Source of the DNA: Chitinophaga sancti
GTDB taxonomy: Bacteria > Bacteroidota > Bacteroidia > Chitinophagales > Chitinophagaceae
Assembly: GCF_034087045.1 (NCBI RefSeq)
Contig: NZ_CP139247.1
Span: 6,846,001 to 6,910,000 of the forward strand
DNA: 64,000 bases
Direction of reading: 5' to 3'
In this document: positions 10,239 to 20,095 of the stretch, one piece after another
Layout of the letters: every line of letters begins with the position of its first letter
Numbering within the stretch: position 1 is the first letter of the stretch
The notes under the pieces: generated by a model
What the model was told of the DNA's origin: nothing
Database searches by the model: none
The model's input: the letters and a program-made list of their open reading frames with translations, nothing else
Made by a program: the position numbers and the translations under genes

Positions 10239-11333
10239 ATGTTAAATAACTCCAGGTCAATTATCATGCTTATGGTGGCATTCTTTGCCACTTCATTCAC
10301 GGTTCGTGCCCAGCAAGGGGCGCCTCCGAAATTCCCTGAAGGCTTTAATATTCAGAAAGGGGTAAATATTGGTTACTGGCTATCAGAATCCAACGGCCGT
10401 AACGGTACAGCACAGGTTGATTTTTTTGGTGAGCAGGATGTGGTCTTACTCGCACAAAAAGGATTTGATCACCTACGTATACCTATTGATGAAGGTGAAC
10501 TGTGGAATTATAAGAATGAGAAATATACAGATGCTTTTAAGTATATACATGCTGCCATAGGCTGGTGTAAAGCAAACAAGCTGCGTGTGATTATTGACCT
10601 GAATACACTGAAGGGACACCGCTTGTGGAGCAATGATGATGAGCAGGATCGCTTCATTGACATCTGGAAAGAACTGGCGCTGGAGCTGAAAAAATATCCA
10701 ACAAATCTGGTAGCATATGAGTTACTCAGTAACCCGGCTGCAGATAGTGCTGCAGAATGGAATGACCTGCTGGCAAAAGCTATCAAAGCCATCCGTGAAA
10801 TTGATCCTAAAAGAGTAATAGTAGTAAGTAGTAACCAGAATGGCAGTTACAGTACGTTTTCACAACTGAAATTACCTGAAGGAGACAATCACATTATCCT
10901 CAACTTCCACTATTACGAACCCGTTTACTTTACCCATTACCGTTATAGTGGCAGCAGACAACAGGATTACAGCGGACCGGTTCATTATCCCGGTGCAACG
11001 ATCACTGCCAAAGAGCTGAACCAGCAACCGGCCACTATCAGGAACCTGCTGGCAGGTAGTACGCAGGATTATAATGAAGATATTATAGCAGATCAGATAG
11101 CAATCGTAGCGAGAGTTGCAAAGAAGTTTAAGGTGCCGATTATTTGTGGAGAATGGGGCTGTACAAGTCTTACACCCAGAAAAGACAGAATACGTTGGTA
11201 CAAGGATATGAAAAAGGCGCTGGATAAAAACACGCTCTCCTGGACGGTGTGGACGTATAAAGGAGATTTTGGGATAATGGCCGATGATGGCAGTGAGGAT
11301 GATAAACTACTCAAATTACTCACTAAGGAATAA
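10239..11333 (+). CDS. GH5-like (cellulase-fold) secreted protein lacking the acid/base Glu
   Basis: 364 residues from ATG at 10239, with a signal peptide ending near VRAQ (about 25). The GH5 (beta/alpha)8 fold is clear: FDHLRIPIDEGELW, NFHYYEPVYFTHY, nucleophile Glu at about 305 in ICGEWGC, and SWTVWTYKGDFGI. The family's NEP motif with the acid/base Glu is replaced: the sequence reads YELLSNPAAD, with Asn165 where the Glu should be. This predicts loss of normal retaining glycosidase activity. It may bind glycans or use another mechanism. Followed by a strong terminator. Confidence 0.82.
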   Translation: MLNNSRSIIMLMVAFFATSFTVRAQQGAPPKFPEGFNIQKGVNIGYWLSESNGRNGTAQVDFFGEQDVVLLAQKGFDHLRIPIDEGELWNYKNEKYTDAFKYIHAAIGWCKANKLRVIIDLNTLKGHRLWSNDDEQDRFIDIWKELALELKKYPTNLVAYELLSNPAADSAAEWNDLLAKAIKAIREIDPKRVIVVSSNQNGSYSTFSQLKLPEGDNHIILNFHYYEPVYFTHYRYSGSRQQDYSGPVHYPGATITAKELNQQPATIRNLLAGSTQDYNEDIIADQIAIVARVAKKFKVPIICGEWGCTSLTPRKDRIRWYKDMKKALDKNTLSWTVWTYKGDFGIMADDGSEDDKLLKLLTKE

Positions 11334-11342
11334 AGAATTTCT

Positions 11343-11374
11343 AAACGGTTTTGTCTGACGACAAAACCGTTTTT
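11343..11374 (+). terminator. Terminator after the GH5-like gene
   Basis: Perfect 13-bp stem AAACGGTTTTGTC / GACAAAACCGTTT with a 4-nt loop and a T-run. Confidence 0.85.
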
Positions 11375-11413
11375 CTTTTAGAGAAATTACTATATCCAAA
11401 TTTAAATCTACTC

Positions 11414-11539
11414 CTACTTCACAATCCAATACGCCAACGCCAGCCACACCAATCCCTTTACCAAAAAGAACAGGAAACCCCAGATTCCTACCCTCCTGAT
11501 CCACTTTACCCAGGTATTTTTTGCTGTTGTTATTGCCAT
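11414..11539 (-). CDS. Small membrane protein (41 aa)
   Basis: ATG at 11539 gives a 41-residue protein. A basic stretch (WVKWIRR) is followed by a hydrophobic helix (VGIWGFLFFLVKGLVWLALAYW). The residue pattern is far from random, and small proteins of this look occur in Bacteroidota. It lies downstream of the secDF terminator in the same orientation. Function unknown; too short for firm assignment. Confidence 0.5.
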   Translation of the reverse strand: MAITTAKNTWVKWIRRVGIWGFLFFLVKGLVWLALAYWIVK

Positions 11540-11635
11540 AAGTAAACTATTTATATGCAAAATAATATAGTCCCCCAAAAGAGCAAAATTGCTTTTATCT
11601 ATACCCCGATAGGTAAGCAAAGCTTGTTATCCCCC

Positions 11636-11668
11636 AAATAAAAAGCCCCTCGGTTACACCGAAGGGCT
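11636..11668 (-). terminator. secDF terminator
   Basis: AGCCC(ct)CGG-ttaca-CCG(aa)GGGCT stem at 11644-11668, followed on the minus strand by a U-rich run. It lies 27 bp beyond the secDF stop. Confidence 0.8.
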
Positions 11669-11695
11669 CTTGTATATCAAACATTTAATTGAACA

Positions 11696-14600
11696 CTATT
11701 TCTTAACAGCTGCGCCAGCTAAGCCTTTCTTATCTGCATCTTTTACAGGAATTGCTTCGCTTTCATTAGCCAGCTCATTCTTTTTGTCGAAGTCCACCAG
11801 AACCGGTGCAGCTACGAAAATAGATGAGTAAGTACCGGTTATTACACCAATCAGCATCGCAAATGCGAAACCACGGGTTACCTCACCACCAAAGATGAAG
11901 AGAATCAGGATGGTCAGGAATACTGTCAGAGACGTCATTACTGTACGGCTCAGTGTATCGTTGATCGCCTTGTTGATGATGGTGTCTCTTGACTGACCCT
12001 TCATCTGACCACCGCGGAAGTACTCACGGATACGGTCAAATACGATCACGGTATCGTTCATGGAGAAACCTATCACCGTTAGTATTGCCGCAATGAAGTG
12101 CTGGTCAACTTCCAGTGGGAACGGTACGAGATCATGGCAATAAGAGAATACCGCCAGTGTTACCATCACGTCATGCAACAGGGAGAAGAGGGTACCGATA
12201 GAATACTGCCATTTGTTGAATCGTAACAGGATGTACAGGAAGATCACTATCAGTGACAGGATCGTCGCTTTCACCGCACCTGCACGCAGGTCATCAGAGA
12301 TGGTTGGTGATACTGTCTGGGAAGCTACGATGTAACGGGGTGAAGAGAATACTTCATAAGTCACATTATTATCGTAGAATTTCTTCAGACCATTGTACAG
12401 TTTCTCAGTTACTTCCTTATCAACTTCAGGACTCTGTTCGTTGATCTTATAGTTGGTAGTAATGTTCAGCTGGTTAGTGTTACCGATAGTTTTCACATAC
12501 GGCTCTGTACCAAATTCTTTTTCCAGTACGTCACGTACTTCTTCTGTCTTCATAGGCTGTTCGAAACGAACAGTGAAACTACGACCACCATCAAAGTCAA
12601 CACCGTGACGGAAACCGTGAATGAAGGAAGAGGCACCCAGCAGGATCATGATACCAGAGATCACATAAGCATACTTTCTCTTACCTACGAAGTCAAAAGC
12701 TGCATGCTTGAAGATCTTCCTGGAAATAGGAGTGAAATATTCGAAGTGACGTTTCTTGTTGGTATAGTAATCAGTTACGATACGGGAGATCATGATACCA
12801 CAGAACAGGGACAGTAACAGACCGATGATCTGAGTGGTAGCAAAGCCCAGTACAGGACCTAGACCGAAGTAGAACAGGATAATCGCAGTGAGCAGGGAGG
12901 TGATGTGACCATCCAGTATAGGCGCATAAGAACGCTTGTAACCATGTTCCACCGCCTGCTGGTAATTTCTGCCATGCATCAGTTCGTCCTTAATACGTTC
13001 AAAGATGATTACGTTCGTATCTACGGCCATACCTACAGTCAGTACCAGACCGGCTATACCAGGCATCGTTAGCGTCGCACCGAGCGAAGCAAGAATACCG
13101 AAGGTGAACAGCAGGTTCAGTATCAGCGCGATGTTTGCAACGAAACCAGCAGTATTATAATATACCAGCATCAGTACGAAGATCACGATGAAGGAAATGA
13201 TGAAGGATTTAGCACCAGCTGCGATAGATTCAGCACCCAGGGTTGGTCCGACAATCTGCTCCTGAACGATTTTAGCCGGAGCAGGCATTTTACCTGATTT
13301 CAGGATATTTGCAAGGTCTTTCGCCTCTTCAACGGTAAAGCTACCAGTGATCTGGGAGTGACCTCCAGGAATTTCATTAATAATAGAAGGAGCTGTGTAA
13401 ACGATGCTATCCAGTACCACCGCTACATAGTTCAGGTTGCTGCGATCGTCTTCTGCGCCACCTTTAGGAGCCAGTTCGCCGGTCAGCTTTTTCCATTCTC
13501 TCGCACCTACGTTATCCATAGTCATGCTGATCTCAGCATTACCATTCTGGTCGAAATCCTGTTTAGCATCTACAACTCTTTCACCGCTTACACGTGGAGC
13601 TGGGTTAGCCGGATTGATTTTCAGACCAAATACTTCGATCACACCATGGCGATCTGTTTTATTTTCAGGACCAAAAGCAAATACCAGGTCTTTAGGCATT
13701 ACGGCTCTCACCGCAGGCAATGTCAGGTAAGCTTTGAAGGTAGCAGTGTCAGAAGGGAGGATTCTACCGATAGTAGCACTAGGATATGGACCTTCCTGTG
13801 TAACGTTCGGATGCAGAATACCAAACAGTGGGTTAGACTTCATGAATTCCTTTTCTGCGTTCGCCATCAGCTTGGCAGAGTCAACTTTACCGTTCTTATC
13901 CTTTGCAGAATCATTCATGAAGGAAGCAAGGCTACCTTCTTTAGAAGTATCAGCAGCAGCTTTGCCAGCTTTTACAGTATCTACTGTAGCAGCAGCAGCA
14001 GTATCAGCAGTGGCTGGTTGAGGGGTGGAAACATTTTTCAATGCTTCGTTCATCTTCACCAGTACGTTGTTAAAGAAATCTGCGTCGTTTCTGTAAACTT
14101 CGCGGAACTCCAGGTTCGCACTTGCCTGCAGGTATTTCCTTACACGATCAGGGTTGTCTACCCCAGCCAGTTCTACGGAGATAATACCTTTGCTTTCGTC
14201 CAGGCTGATGTTTGGAGAAGCTACCCCAAACTTGTCAATACGTTTTTGCAGTACGAGGTAAGTATTTTTAATGGCAGCTCCTGCTTCGCTACGGATCACT
14301 TTCAGAACGTCCGCGTTAGAGCTGTTGAAATTGATGTCTTTCTGGTAAGCGTTGGCAAAAATGGTTGCCAGACGACCGTTAGGAGCTACCTTCTGGTATT
14401 CCTGCCCGAACAATGTTACAAAATCCGACTGGCTGGTCTTTTTTGCTTCAGCTGCATTCCTCAGCGCCTGGTTAAAAGCTGCATCAGTCGAGTGACCGCT
14501 CAGCGAACGAATCACATCTTCCACGCTCACATCGAGCACTACGTTCATACCCCCCTGGAGGTCAAGCCCAAGGTTCAGCTCTCTTTCCTTGGCTTTAGTA

Positions 14601-14890
14601 TAGGTTATGTACCAGGGAAAACCCGCGATCTGTTGATTGCTGGTGCTATCCAGTATCCTTTGTCTCCTTACTTTTATCAGATCAGTCAGTGTATCCTGAT
14701 AAAAAGCCTGTTGCTCTTTACTGTTTGGATACTTCTCCACAGCACTTTTGTTCGTCTTTAAGACGTCGTTTTTGGCTTGCAGGTCTACCTTGCTCTCGTA
14801 GCTGCGGACCAGAAACGTGAAAGACAAGTAATACACAGAGATAAGGATCAATGCACCGGCAAAAAATCTAACCAGTCCTTTAAGTTGCAT
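11696..14890 (-). CDS. secDF: Protein translocase fusion SecDF
   Basis: 1064 residues: SecD and SecF fused, with 12 predicted transmembrane helices. SecD part: first helix at about 8-30, DLQGGMNVVLDV near 115, the large periplasmic P1 domain, and DTNVIIFERIKDELM in the membrane block. The SecF part starts near 720 (RKYAYVISGIMILLGASSF), with HGVDFDGGRSFTVRF and SMNDTVIVFDRIREYF. An Ala/Thr/Lys-rich, low-complexity insert at about 285-340 is a lineage-specific loop. It uses proton motive force to pull exported proteins through SecYEG, working with YajC. Confidence 0.97.
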   Translation of the reverse strand: MQLKGLVRFFAGALILISVYYLSFTFLVRSYESKVDLQAKNDVLKTNKSAVEKYPNSKEQQAFYQDTLTDLIKVRRQRILDSTSNQQIAGFPWYITYTKAKERELNLGLDLQGGMNVVLDVSVEDVIRSLSGHSTDAAFNQALRNAAEAKKTSQSDFVTLFGQEYQKVAPNGRLATIFANAYQKDINFNSSNADVLKVIRSEAGAAIKNTYLVLQKRIDKFGVASPNISLDESKGIISVELAGVDNPDRVRKYLQASANLEFREVYRNDADFFNNVLVKMNEALKNVSTPQPATADTAAAATVDTVKAGKAAADTSKEGSLASFMNDSAKDKNGKVDSAKLMANAEKEFMKSNPLFGILHPNVTQEGPYPSATIGRILPSDTATFKAYLTLPAVRAVMPKDLVFAFGPENKTDRHGVIEVFGLKINPANPAPRVSGERVVDAKQDFDQNGNAEISMTMDNVGAREWKKLTGELAPKGGAEDDRSNLNYVAVVLDSIVYTAPSIINEIPGGHSQITGSFTVEEAKDLANILKSGKMPAPAKIVQEQIVGPTLGAESIAAGAKSFIISFIVIFVLMLVYYNTAGFVANIALILNLLFTFGILASLGATLTMPGIAGLVLTVGMAVDTNVIIFERIKDELMHGRNYQQAVEHGYKRSYAPILDGHITSLLTAIILFYFGLGPVLGFATTQIIGLLLSLFCGIMISRIVTDYYTNKKRHFEYFTPISRKIFKHAAFDFVGKRKYAYVISGIMILLGASSFIHGFRHGVDFDGGRSFTVRFEQPMKTEEVRDVLEKEFGTEPYVKTIGNTNQLNITTNYKINEQSPEVDKEVTEKLYNGLKKFYDNNVTYEVFSSPRYIVASQTVSPTISDDLRAGAVKATILSLIVIFLYILLRFNKWQYSIGTLFSLLHDVMVTLAVFSYCHDLVPFPLEVDQHFIAAILTVIGFSMNDTVIVFDRIREYFRGGQMKGQSRDTIINKAINDTLSRTVMTSLTVFLTILILFIFGGEVTRGFAFAMLIGVITGTYSSIFVAAPVLVDFDKKNELANESEAIPVKDADKKGLAGAAVKK

Positions 14891-14925
14891 ATTGTTTCGG
14901 GTTTATAAAAAAATTTTAAGAGTTG

Positions 14926-14933
14926 CAAAGATA
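14926..14933 (-). promoter_or_regulatory. -7 element of secDF (TATCTTTG on minus strand)
   Basis: Exact TAnnTTTG match (forward CAAAGATA), 35 bp upstream of the secDF ATG. No strong -33 box seen. Confidence 0.5.
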
Positions 14934-15047
14934 GAATTTAAATTGATATATTAAAGCCGGAGAAACTCAGAAAAGGAAAAAGGTGGAAAATATTGGTTTT
15001 CAACTCTTAAACCGGAGTTTTTTGCCCTTATTTAGTCTTCTCTAAGT

Positions 15048-16331
15048 GTGTGCCAATGCTTTTCTATCTGGTTGATACTATACTTTGCAGGCTGCAATAC
15101 TAATAAAAATATGCAAACCTCCAATTACCTTCCCCAAGACTCTTTTTTAGATTCCCTGCTAAAATCACAGGCAACCCGCCTTGGACCTGTATTTGCCGAC
15201 CCCGAAAGATACCGGCTCCAGCTGATCTATACGAGGATCGACCGGGATGGGCACAATTACCCTCATTGCACTGATTTTAGCTATAATCTGGACAAAAATA
15301 CCTATTTCTACCCCGCCTCTACCATAAAACTGGCCGCCACTGCCCTTGCCCTGGAAAAACTGAATGACCTTTCTATCAGGGGACTGGACCGTCATACCCC
15401 CATGATCACCGGAAGTATGCCCGGCGCTACCCCGGCCGTCCTCACAGATGCCTCCTCCCCTTCCGGATTCCCCTCCATCGGTAATTATATAAAGAAGATA
15501 TTGATAGTCAGTGACAACGATGCCTTCAACCGGCTCTATGAATTTATCGGTCAGGAAGCCTTTAATAAAAGCCTCTGGGCCAAAGGGTACCCCTGGGCAC
15601 AGATCAGACACAGGCTGGGAGTCACCGGTATTTCCCCCGAAAAAAACCGGTACACCAACCCCATTACTTTTCGCAGGGGCAGAAAGGTCATCTACCAGCA
15701 ACCTGGTCTATACAGCTCCCTCACCTTCTCCCCCAGATATGACCTGGTGGGAAAGGCATACTATAATGAACAAAATGAACTGGTTGAAACCCCAATGGAT
15801 GCCTCGGAGAAAAACAGGATCTGCCTGGCAGACCTGCACGGTATTTTAAAAAGTATTATTTTTCCTGACCTTGTAACAAAATCACAACGTTTCCGTTTAA
15901 ATGATGACGATTATGGATTTTTATACCACTGCATGTCAGCACAGCCGGAAGAATCGGAGCAACCAACTTTTGATTCGGCAGCGTTTCATCATAATTACGT
16001 GAAGTTTCTGTTGTTTGGTGCAGAGAAAAACAACAATATCAGTGGTAATGTACGCAGCTTTAATAAACCTGGATGGGCATATGGTACATTAACAGACGTG
16101 GCCTATATAGCGGACTTTGCCCACCAGATTGAATTTATGTTATCTACAACCGTTTATGTAAATGACAACACTGGAATCCTTTCCGACGAAAATTACCAGT
16201 TCAAACAGATAGGCGAACCGTTTATGCAGGCCTTAGGTGAGCTTATATATAATTATGAGCGCCAACGGCCGCGGATATATCGTCCCGACCTGTCCCTGTT
16301 CAAAATTGACTATTCCAATAAAATCTTTTGA
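15048..16331 (+). CDS. Serine hydrolase, class A beta-lactamase fold (lipoprotein)
   Basis: 427 residues from GTG at 15048. No upstream ATG fits because a stop precedes it. This start supplies a short lipoprotein signal ending in YFAGC. The active-site serine motif SxxK is seen as PASTIKLAA (about 90-98), an SDN motif as VSDNDAFN, and a KTG-like NKPGWAYG near 345. The fold is that of penicillin-recognising enzymes. It could be a beta-lactamase-like hydrolase or a transpeptidase-related protein. It is longer than true class A enzymes (about 290), so antibiotic resistance should not be assumed. Confidence 0.8.
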   Translation: MCQCFSIWLILYFAGCNTNKNMQTSNYLPQDSFLDSLLKSQATRLGPVFADPERYRLQLIYTRIDRDGHNYPHCTDFSYNLDKNTYFYPASTIKLAATALALEKLNDLSIRGLDRHTPMITGSMPGATPAVLTDASSPSGFPSIGNYIKKILIVSDNDAFNRLYEFIGQEAFNKSLWAKGYPWAQIRHRLGVTGISPEKNRYTNPITFRRGRKVIYQQPGLYSSLTFSPRYDLVGKAYYNEQNELVETPMDASEKNRICLADLHGILKSIIFPDLVTKSQRFRLNDDDYGFLYHCMSAQPEESEQPTFDSAAFHHNYVKFLLFGAEKNNNISGNVRSFNKPGWAYGTLTDVAYIADFAHQIEFMLSTTVYVNDNTGILSDENYQFKQIGEPFMQALGELIYNYERQRPRIYRPDLSLFKIDYSNKIF

Positions 16332-16372
16332 AAAAAACCAAGTTCTAATTCTATATTAAACAAGTGAGTGAA

Positions 16373-17086
16373 ATGGCAACAAGTAAACGTTTATGGGCAG
16401 TAGCGGCCCTTTTAACAATGGTAACAGGGTTTACCGCATGTTTGAAAACTGAAAACACAACTCCTTCAAGACCAGTCGCTGCTTTCGTTGTGATCAATGG
16501 TATCACAAGTGCTGCAAAACTGGACTTCTATGACAACTCTACCAAAGTTAAGGACAGCATCTCCACAGGATTTGCAGGTTACAACTACCAGGCCTACGGT
16601 GGCTACCACCTGTTCGACCTGAAAAGATATGCAACCAGCACTACCGTGGTGTCTACCAGCGCTGCCAACTACGATTCGCTGACCTACTATACCCTGGTAG
16701 CATTCGGTGATTCTACCTCACCTGTATTCTATCCGATCGAAGACGATTTCGAAGGTGCGAACAACAGCAACCTGAATATCCGCTTCTGGAACTTATCACC
16801 TAACATCGGTGCGGTGGACGTATACCTGAACACAACTAAAATAGACAGCAACAGAACATTCTCCCTGTCCAGACCAAGTTCTGTGTTCAAGGCACTGACC
16901 ACCGTATCCACTGCGACTTCCATCACCATCAAGAAAGCAGGTACGGAAACAATTGTAGCAACTAATAATTCTTCTTCTACCCAACTGACTACAGGTAGTG
17001 TATACACCATCTTCCTCACAGGAGATGCCAATGTCTCCAGTGGTACACTGGCTCCTTATGTTGGATATATCAAGAACTATTATTAA
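16373..17086 (+). CDS. DUF4397 lipoprotein
   Basis: 237 residues from ATG at 16373; a GTG three codons upstream is possible. Lipoprotein signal MATSKRLWAVAALLTMVTG ending FTAC (Cys23). The rest is a beta-rich, Ser/Thr-rich protein with two DUF4397-like halves (AAFVVINGITSAAKLDFYDN, then NIRFWNLSPNIGAVDVYLN). Probably exported to the periplasm or cell surface. Function unknown. A terminator follows. Confidence 0.8.
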   Translation: MATSKRLWAVAALLTMVTGFTACLKTENTTPSRPVAAFVVINGITSAAKLDFYDNSTKVKDSISTGFAGYNYQAYGGYHLFDLKRYATSTTVVSTSAANYDSLTYYTLVAFGDSTSPVFYPIEDDFEGANNSNLNIRFWNLSPNIGAVDVYLNTTKIDSNRTFSLSRPSSVFKALTTVSTATSITIKKAGTETIVATNNSSSTQLTTGSVYTIFLTGDANVSSGTLAPYVGYIKNYY

Positions 17087-17096
17087 TAGAATTTAC

Positions 17097-17128
17097 CCGC
17101 TTCTGTCATTGGCAGAAGCGGTTTTTTT
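17097..17128 (+). terminator. Terminator after DUF4397 gene
   Basis: CCGCTTCTG-tcattgg-CAGAAGCGG hairpin followed by seven T. Confidence 0.85.
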
Positions 17129-17145
17129 ACTATATCTTAGCCCCC

Positions 17146-18774
17146 ATGAGGCTCACTATCCTGATACTATTCCTGCTATCTCATTCCTTTATTAAGGCCC
17201 AGACTCCACGCTATATTATCCAGTTGCGCGATAAAGCCAACACTACATGGTCGCTCGATCAACCCTCCCAATTCCTTACTGCCAAAGCAATTGCACGCAG
17301 AACAAAACAACACCTTTCCATAGACAGTACAGACCTGCCGGTAACTCAAACTTACCGCGACAGCATTGCTGCTGCCGGAAATGTAAATATATTATATACT
17401 TCCCGCTGGTTCAATCAGGTCATCATTCAGACTGCTGATACCGCCGCCCTGAGCAAAATTCAATCCTTCTCCTTTGTAGCAAAAACCAGCACCGAAGGTC
17501 GTAAATCCGCGCTACAAAAGGCCGTTACTGCCTACGGCAAAAGCACGAAACAGTCAGGTACCGGTACATACGGTGGCGCTCATTGGCAAATGGAACTACA
17601 CAATGCCATCACCCTGCATGACAACAATTATAAAGGACAGAACATGATCATTGCCGTTATTGACAATGGTTTCCCTTCTGTGAATGTAAACCGTGCTTTT
17701 ACCAGTACCAATATCATCAGCACCTGGGATTTTGTCAATGCCGCTGCTAACGTATACGACTATGGCGAACATGGAACGGAGGTCCTCTCCATCCTGGCAG
17801 CCAACCTCCCCGATGAGATGATCGGATCCGCACCAGAAGCAGGTTACATCCTGCTCCGTACAGAAGAAACAGACTGGGAAAAACCTATTGAAGAAAATAA
17901 CTGGGTGGCTGCGGCTGAATATGCAGACAGTATGGGAGCTGATCTCATCTCCTCCTCTCTTGGTTACAATACATTTGACGATCCTGTTTATAATCACACT
18001 TATGCAGATCTGGATGGAAAGACGACCATCATTGCCCGTGCAGCTGCTTTGGCTGCTGCAAAGGGAATGATCGTCGTCATTGCCGCAGGCAATGAAGGTG
18101 CGAATGACTGGCATTATATATTGACACCCGCTGATGCAGATAATATTCTGACTGTAGGCGCAGTCAGTTCAGAAGGTGATCTGGCTGACTTCAGCGGCCG
18201 TGGCCCCACCGCCGATGGCCGTATCAAACCAGATGTGGTATCAGTTGGCAAAAATAGCCAGATCGTCCGACCAGACGGCATACTTACTCTAGGCGATGGT
18301 ACATCCTTTGCTACACCAGTCATAGCGGGTCTCACCGCATGCTTATGGCAGGCATTCCCTAACAGTACGAACCAGGAAGTGATCAATGCTGTCAGGGCCA
18401 GTAGCAGCCAGTATGGCTCTCCAGACAATGATATGGGATATGGTATACCCAACTACCAGATAGCTTACAATACCTTACTAGCCAGCACTTTATCGAATGA
18501 CACTGCACAGTTTCAGCACAGCTGGCTAAAAGCAATCCCCAATCCCTTTACCAATGAGATCAAAACATTTGTACATGCTAATGCTGGTCAAAAGGTGGAA
18601 CTGGCGCTGTTTGACAATAACGGCCGCAGGATCAGGACAACGAACTTTACCCCTGCTACAGATTATTATTACTATGAATGGCCTGCTGACTTTTCAACCT
18701 TACCTGCTGGTATATATTATTTAAGGGCGCAAAAAGGCAGAGACAAGGCCGTAGTGAAGCTGCTAAAACGTTAA
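17146..18774 (+). CDS. Subtilisin-family (S8) peptidase with type IX sorting domain
   Basis: 542 residues. Signal peptide (about 1-18, FIKAQ). The pro-region is followed by the S8 domain at about 150-445. All catalytic parts are visible: Asp in IAVIDNGFPSVN, His in YGEHGTEVLSILA, oxyanion Asn in IAAGNEG, and Ser in GDGTSFATPVIAG. The last ~75 residues form a type A T9SS sorting domain (IPNPFTNEIKTFV ... LPAGIYYLRAQKG ... VVKLLKR). So it is secreted through the type IX system and cleaved or anchored at the surface. A -7-like TATCTTAG lies 5 bp before the ATG. Confidence 0.93.
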   Translation: MRLTILILFLLSHSFIKAQTPRYIIQLRDKANTTWSLDQPSQFLTAKAIARRTKQHLSIDSTDLPVTQTYRDSIAAAGNVNILYTSRWFNQVIIQTADTAALSKIQSFSFVAKTSTEGRKSALQKAVTAYGKSTKQSGTGTYGGAHWQMELHNAITLHDNNYKGQNMIIAVIDNGFPSVNVNRAFTSTNIISTWDFVNAAANVYDYGEHGTEVLSILAANLPDEMIGSAPEAGYILLRTEETDWEKPIEENNWVAAAEYADSMGADLISSSLGYNTFDDPVYNHTYADLDGKTTIIARAAALAAAKGMIVVIAAGNEGANDWHYILTPADADNILTVGAVSSEGDLADFSGRGPTADGRIKPDVVSVGKNSQIVRPDGILTLGDGTSFATPVIAGLTACLWQAFPNSTNQEVINAVRASSSQYGSPDNDMGYGIPNYQIAYNTLLASTLSNDTAQFQHSWLKAIPNPFTNEIKTFVHANAGQKVELALFDNNGRRIRTTNFTPATDYYYYEWPADFSTLPAGIYYLRAQKGRDKAVVKLLKR

Positions 18775-18836
18775 GTATTTCCGCTCCTCCTAACTACGAT
18801 CACAGATTTCTTCCACTATCAGTTACAAAATTATTG

Positions 18837-18844
18837 TAGGTTTG
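18837..18844 (+). promoter_or_regulatory. -7 element of aminotransferase gene (TAGGTTTG)
   Basis: Exact TAnnTTTG match giving a leader of about 28 nt before the ATG at 18878. Confidence 0.55.
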
Positions 18845-18877
18845 TTGCTGGTCGCGCACCTACTAAACATTTTTGTT

Positions 18878-20077
18878 ATGAAGCATTTGGAATTAGCAGA
18901 AAGGCTGTCAAGGATCTCTGAGCCACAAACGATCAAGATGGCGAAGTTGAGCCGCGAGTTGAAAGCACAGGGCATAGACATTGTGGATCTGAGTATTGGC
19001 GAACCTGACTTTGACACGCCAGCCCACATCAGGGAGGCAGCAAAAAAAGCCATCGATGAAGGCTTTACACATTACACACCCGTAGCTGGTATTGCAGATC
19101 TGCGAGCGGCAGTAGTGAAGAAACTGAAACGCGATAACAATCTGGAATATCTGCCGGAACAGATTGTAGTATCAACAGGTGCCAAGCAAAGTATTGCCAA
19201 CGCAGTGCTGAGTATAATCAACCCCGGTGATGAGGTCATTATCCCTACCCCATATTGGGTCACTTATTCAGAATTAGTAAAACTCTGCCAGGGTACGGTT
19301 GTGTTCGTACCTTGCAGTATTGAAAATAAATTCAAGATCACCCCTGCACAACTGGAAGCGGCTATTACGCCAAAAACAAAGTTGTTCATGTTCTCTTCTC
19401 CCTGCAATCCTACCGGATCTGTATATAGTAAAGAAGAACTGAAAGCACTGGCCGATGTATTTGCCAGGTATCCTGGTATCTATGTAATGGCTGATGAGAT
19501 CTATGAATACATCAACTATGTAGGTAAACACGAAAGCATAGCACAGTTCGAAGGAATGAAAGAACGCACCATCATCATCAATGGTCTGAGTAAAGGCTTT
19601 GCGATGACGGGATGGCGTTTGGGCTACCTGGCTGCACCTGCAGCAGTAGCAAAGGCGGCGGAAAATATGCAAAGCCAGTTCACTTCTGCAACCTGCTCTA
19701 TCACACAAAAGGCAGCAGTGGCAGCACTGAATGGTCCGAAAGATTCTGCTGATGAAATGCTGGCAGAGTTCACCAAAAGAAGAGCATTTGTATTTGAACA
19801 AATGAGCCAGATGCCTGGTTTGAAACTGATTAACCCTGATGGCGCCTTCTACATGTTCCCGGATGTAAGCAGCTTCTTTGGCAAGTCTTACGACGGTGTA
19901 GACGTGAACAATGCTGATGATCTGTGTATGTACCTGCTGCACAAAGCAAACGTAACATTTGTAACAGGTTCTGCCTTCCAGCAGCCAAATGCCATTCGTA
20001 TTTCCTATGCCGCTTCTATGGAGAAGCTCCAGGAAGGGATGAAGCGATTGAAAGCTGGTCTGGAAAAACTGGCCTGA
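18878..20077 (+). CDS. Pyridoxal-phosphate class I aminotransferase (aspartate aminotransferase-like)
   Basis: 399 residues from ATG at 18878 (MKHLELAERLSRISEPQTI). Fold-type I aminotransferase landmarks: LSIGEPDFDTPAHI, GAKQSIANAVLSII, PTPYWVTY, SSPCNPTGSVYS, ADEIYEYINY, and the PLP lysine in NGLSKGFAMTGWRLGY. An Arg near the C-terminus (AIRISYAAS) would bind the alpha-carboxylate. It most resembles bacterial Ib aspartate aminotransferases that interconvert aspartate/oxaloacetate and glutamate/2-oxoglutarate. Substrate is inferred. Single-gene unit between its own promoter and a terminator. Confidence 0.9.
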   Translation: MKHLELAERLSRISEPQTIKMAKLSRELKAQGIDIVDLSIGEPDFDTPAHIREAAKKAIDEGFTHYTPVAGIADLRAAVVKKLKRDNNLEYLPEQIVVSTGAKQSIANAVLSIINPGDEVIIPTPYWVTYSELVKLCQGTVVFVPCSIENKFKITPAQLEAAITPKTKLFMFSSPCNPTGSVYSKEELKALADVFARYPGIYVMADEIYEYINYVGKHESIAQFEGMKERTIIINGLSKGFAMTGWRLGYLAAPAAVAKAAENMQSQFTSATCSITQKAAVAALNGPKDSADEMLAEFTKRRAFVFEQMSQMPGLKLINPDGAFYMFPDVSSFFGKSYDGVDVNNADDLCMYLLHKANVTFVTGSAFQQPNAIRISYAASMEKLQEGMKRLKAGLEKLA

Positions 20078-20095
20078 ATAATTCATTTTCCATAG

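Noticed and set aside
13358..14761. 467-residue open frame antisense to secDF
   Set aside because: Same reason: no motif, odd composition, lies fully inside a well-supported gene on the other strand.
15048..16331. Antibiotic-resistance beta-lactamase call
   Set aside because: The SxxK and SDN motifs fit the fold, but the protein is about 130 residues longer than class A enzymes and is a lipoprotein, so only the superfamily is claimed.
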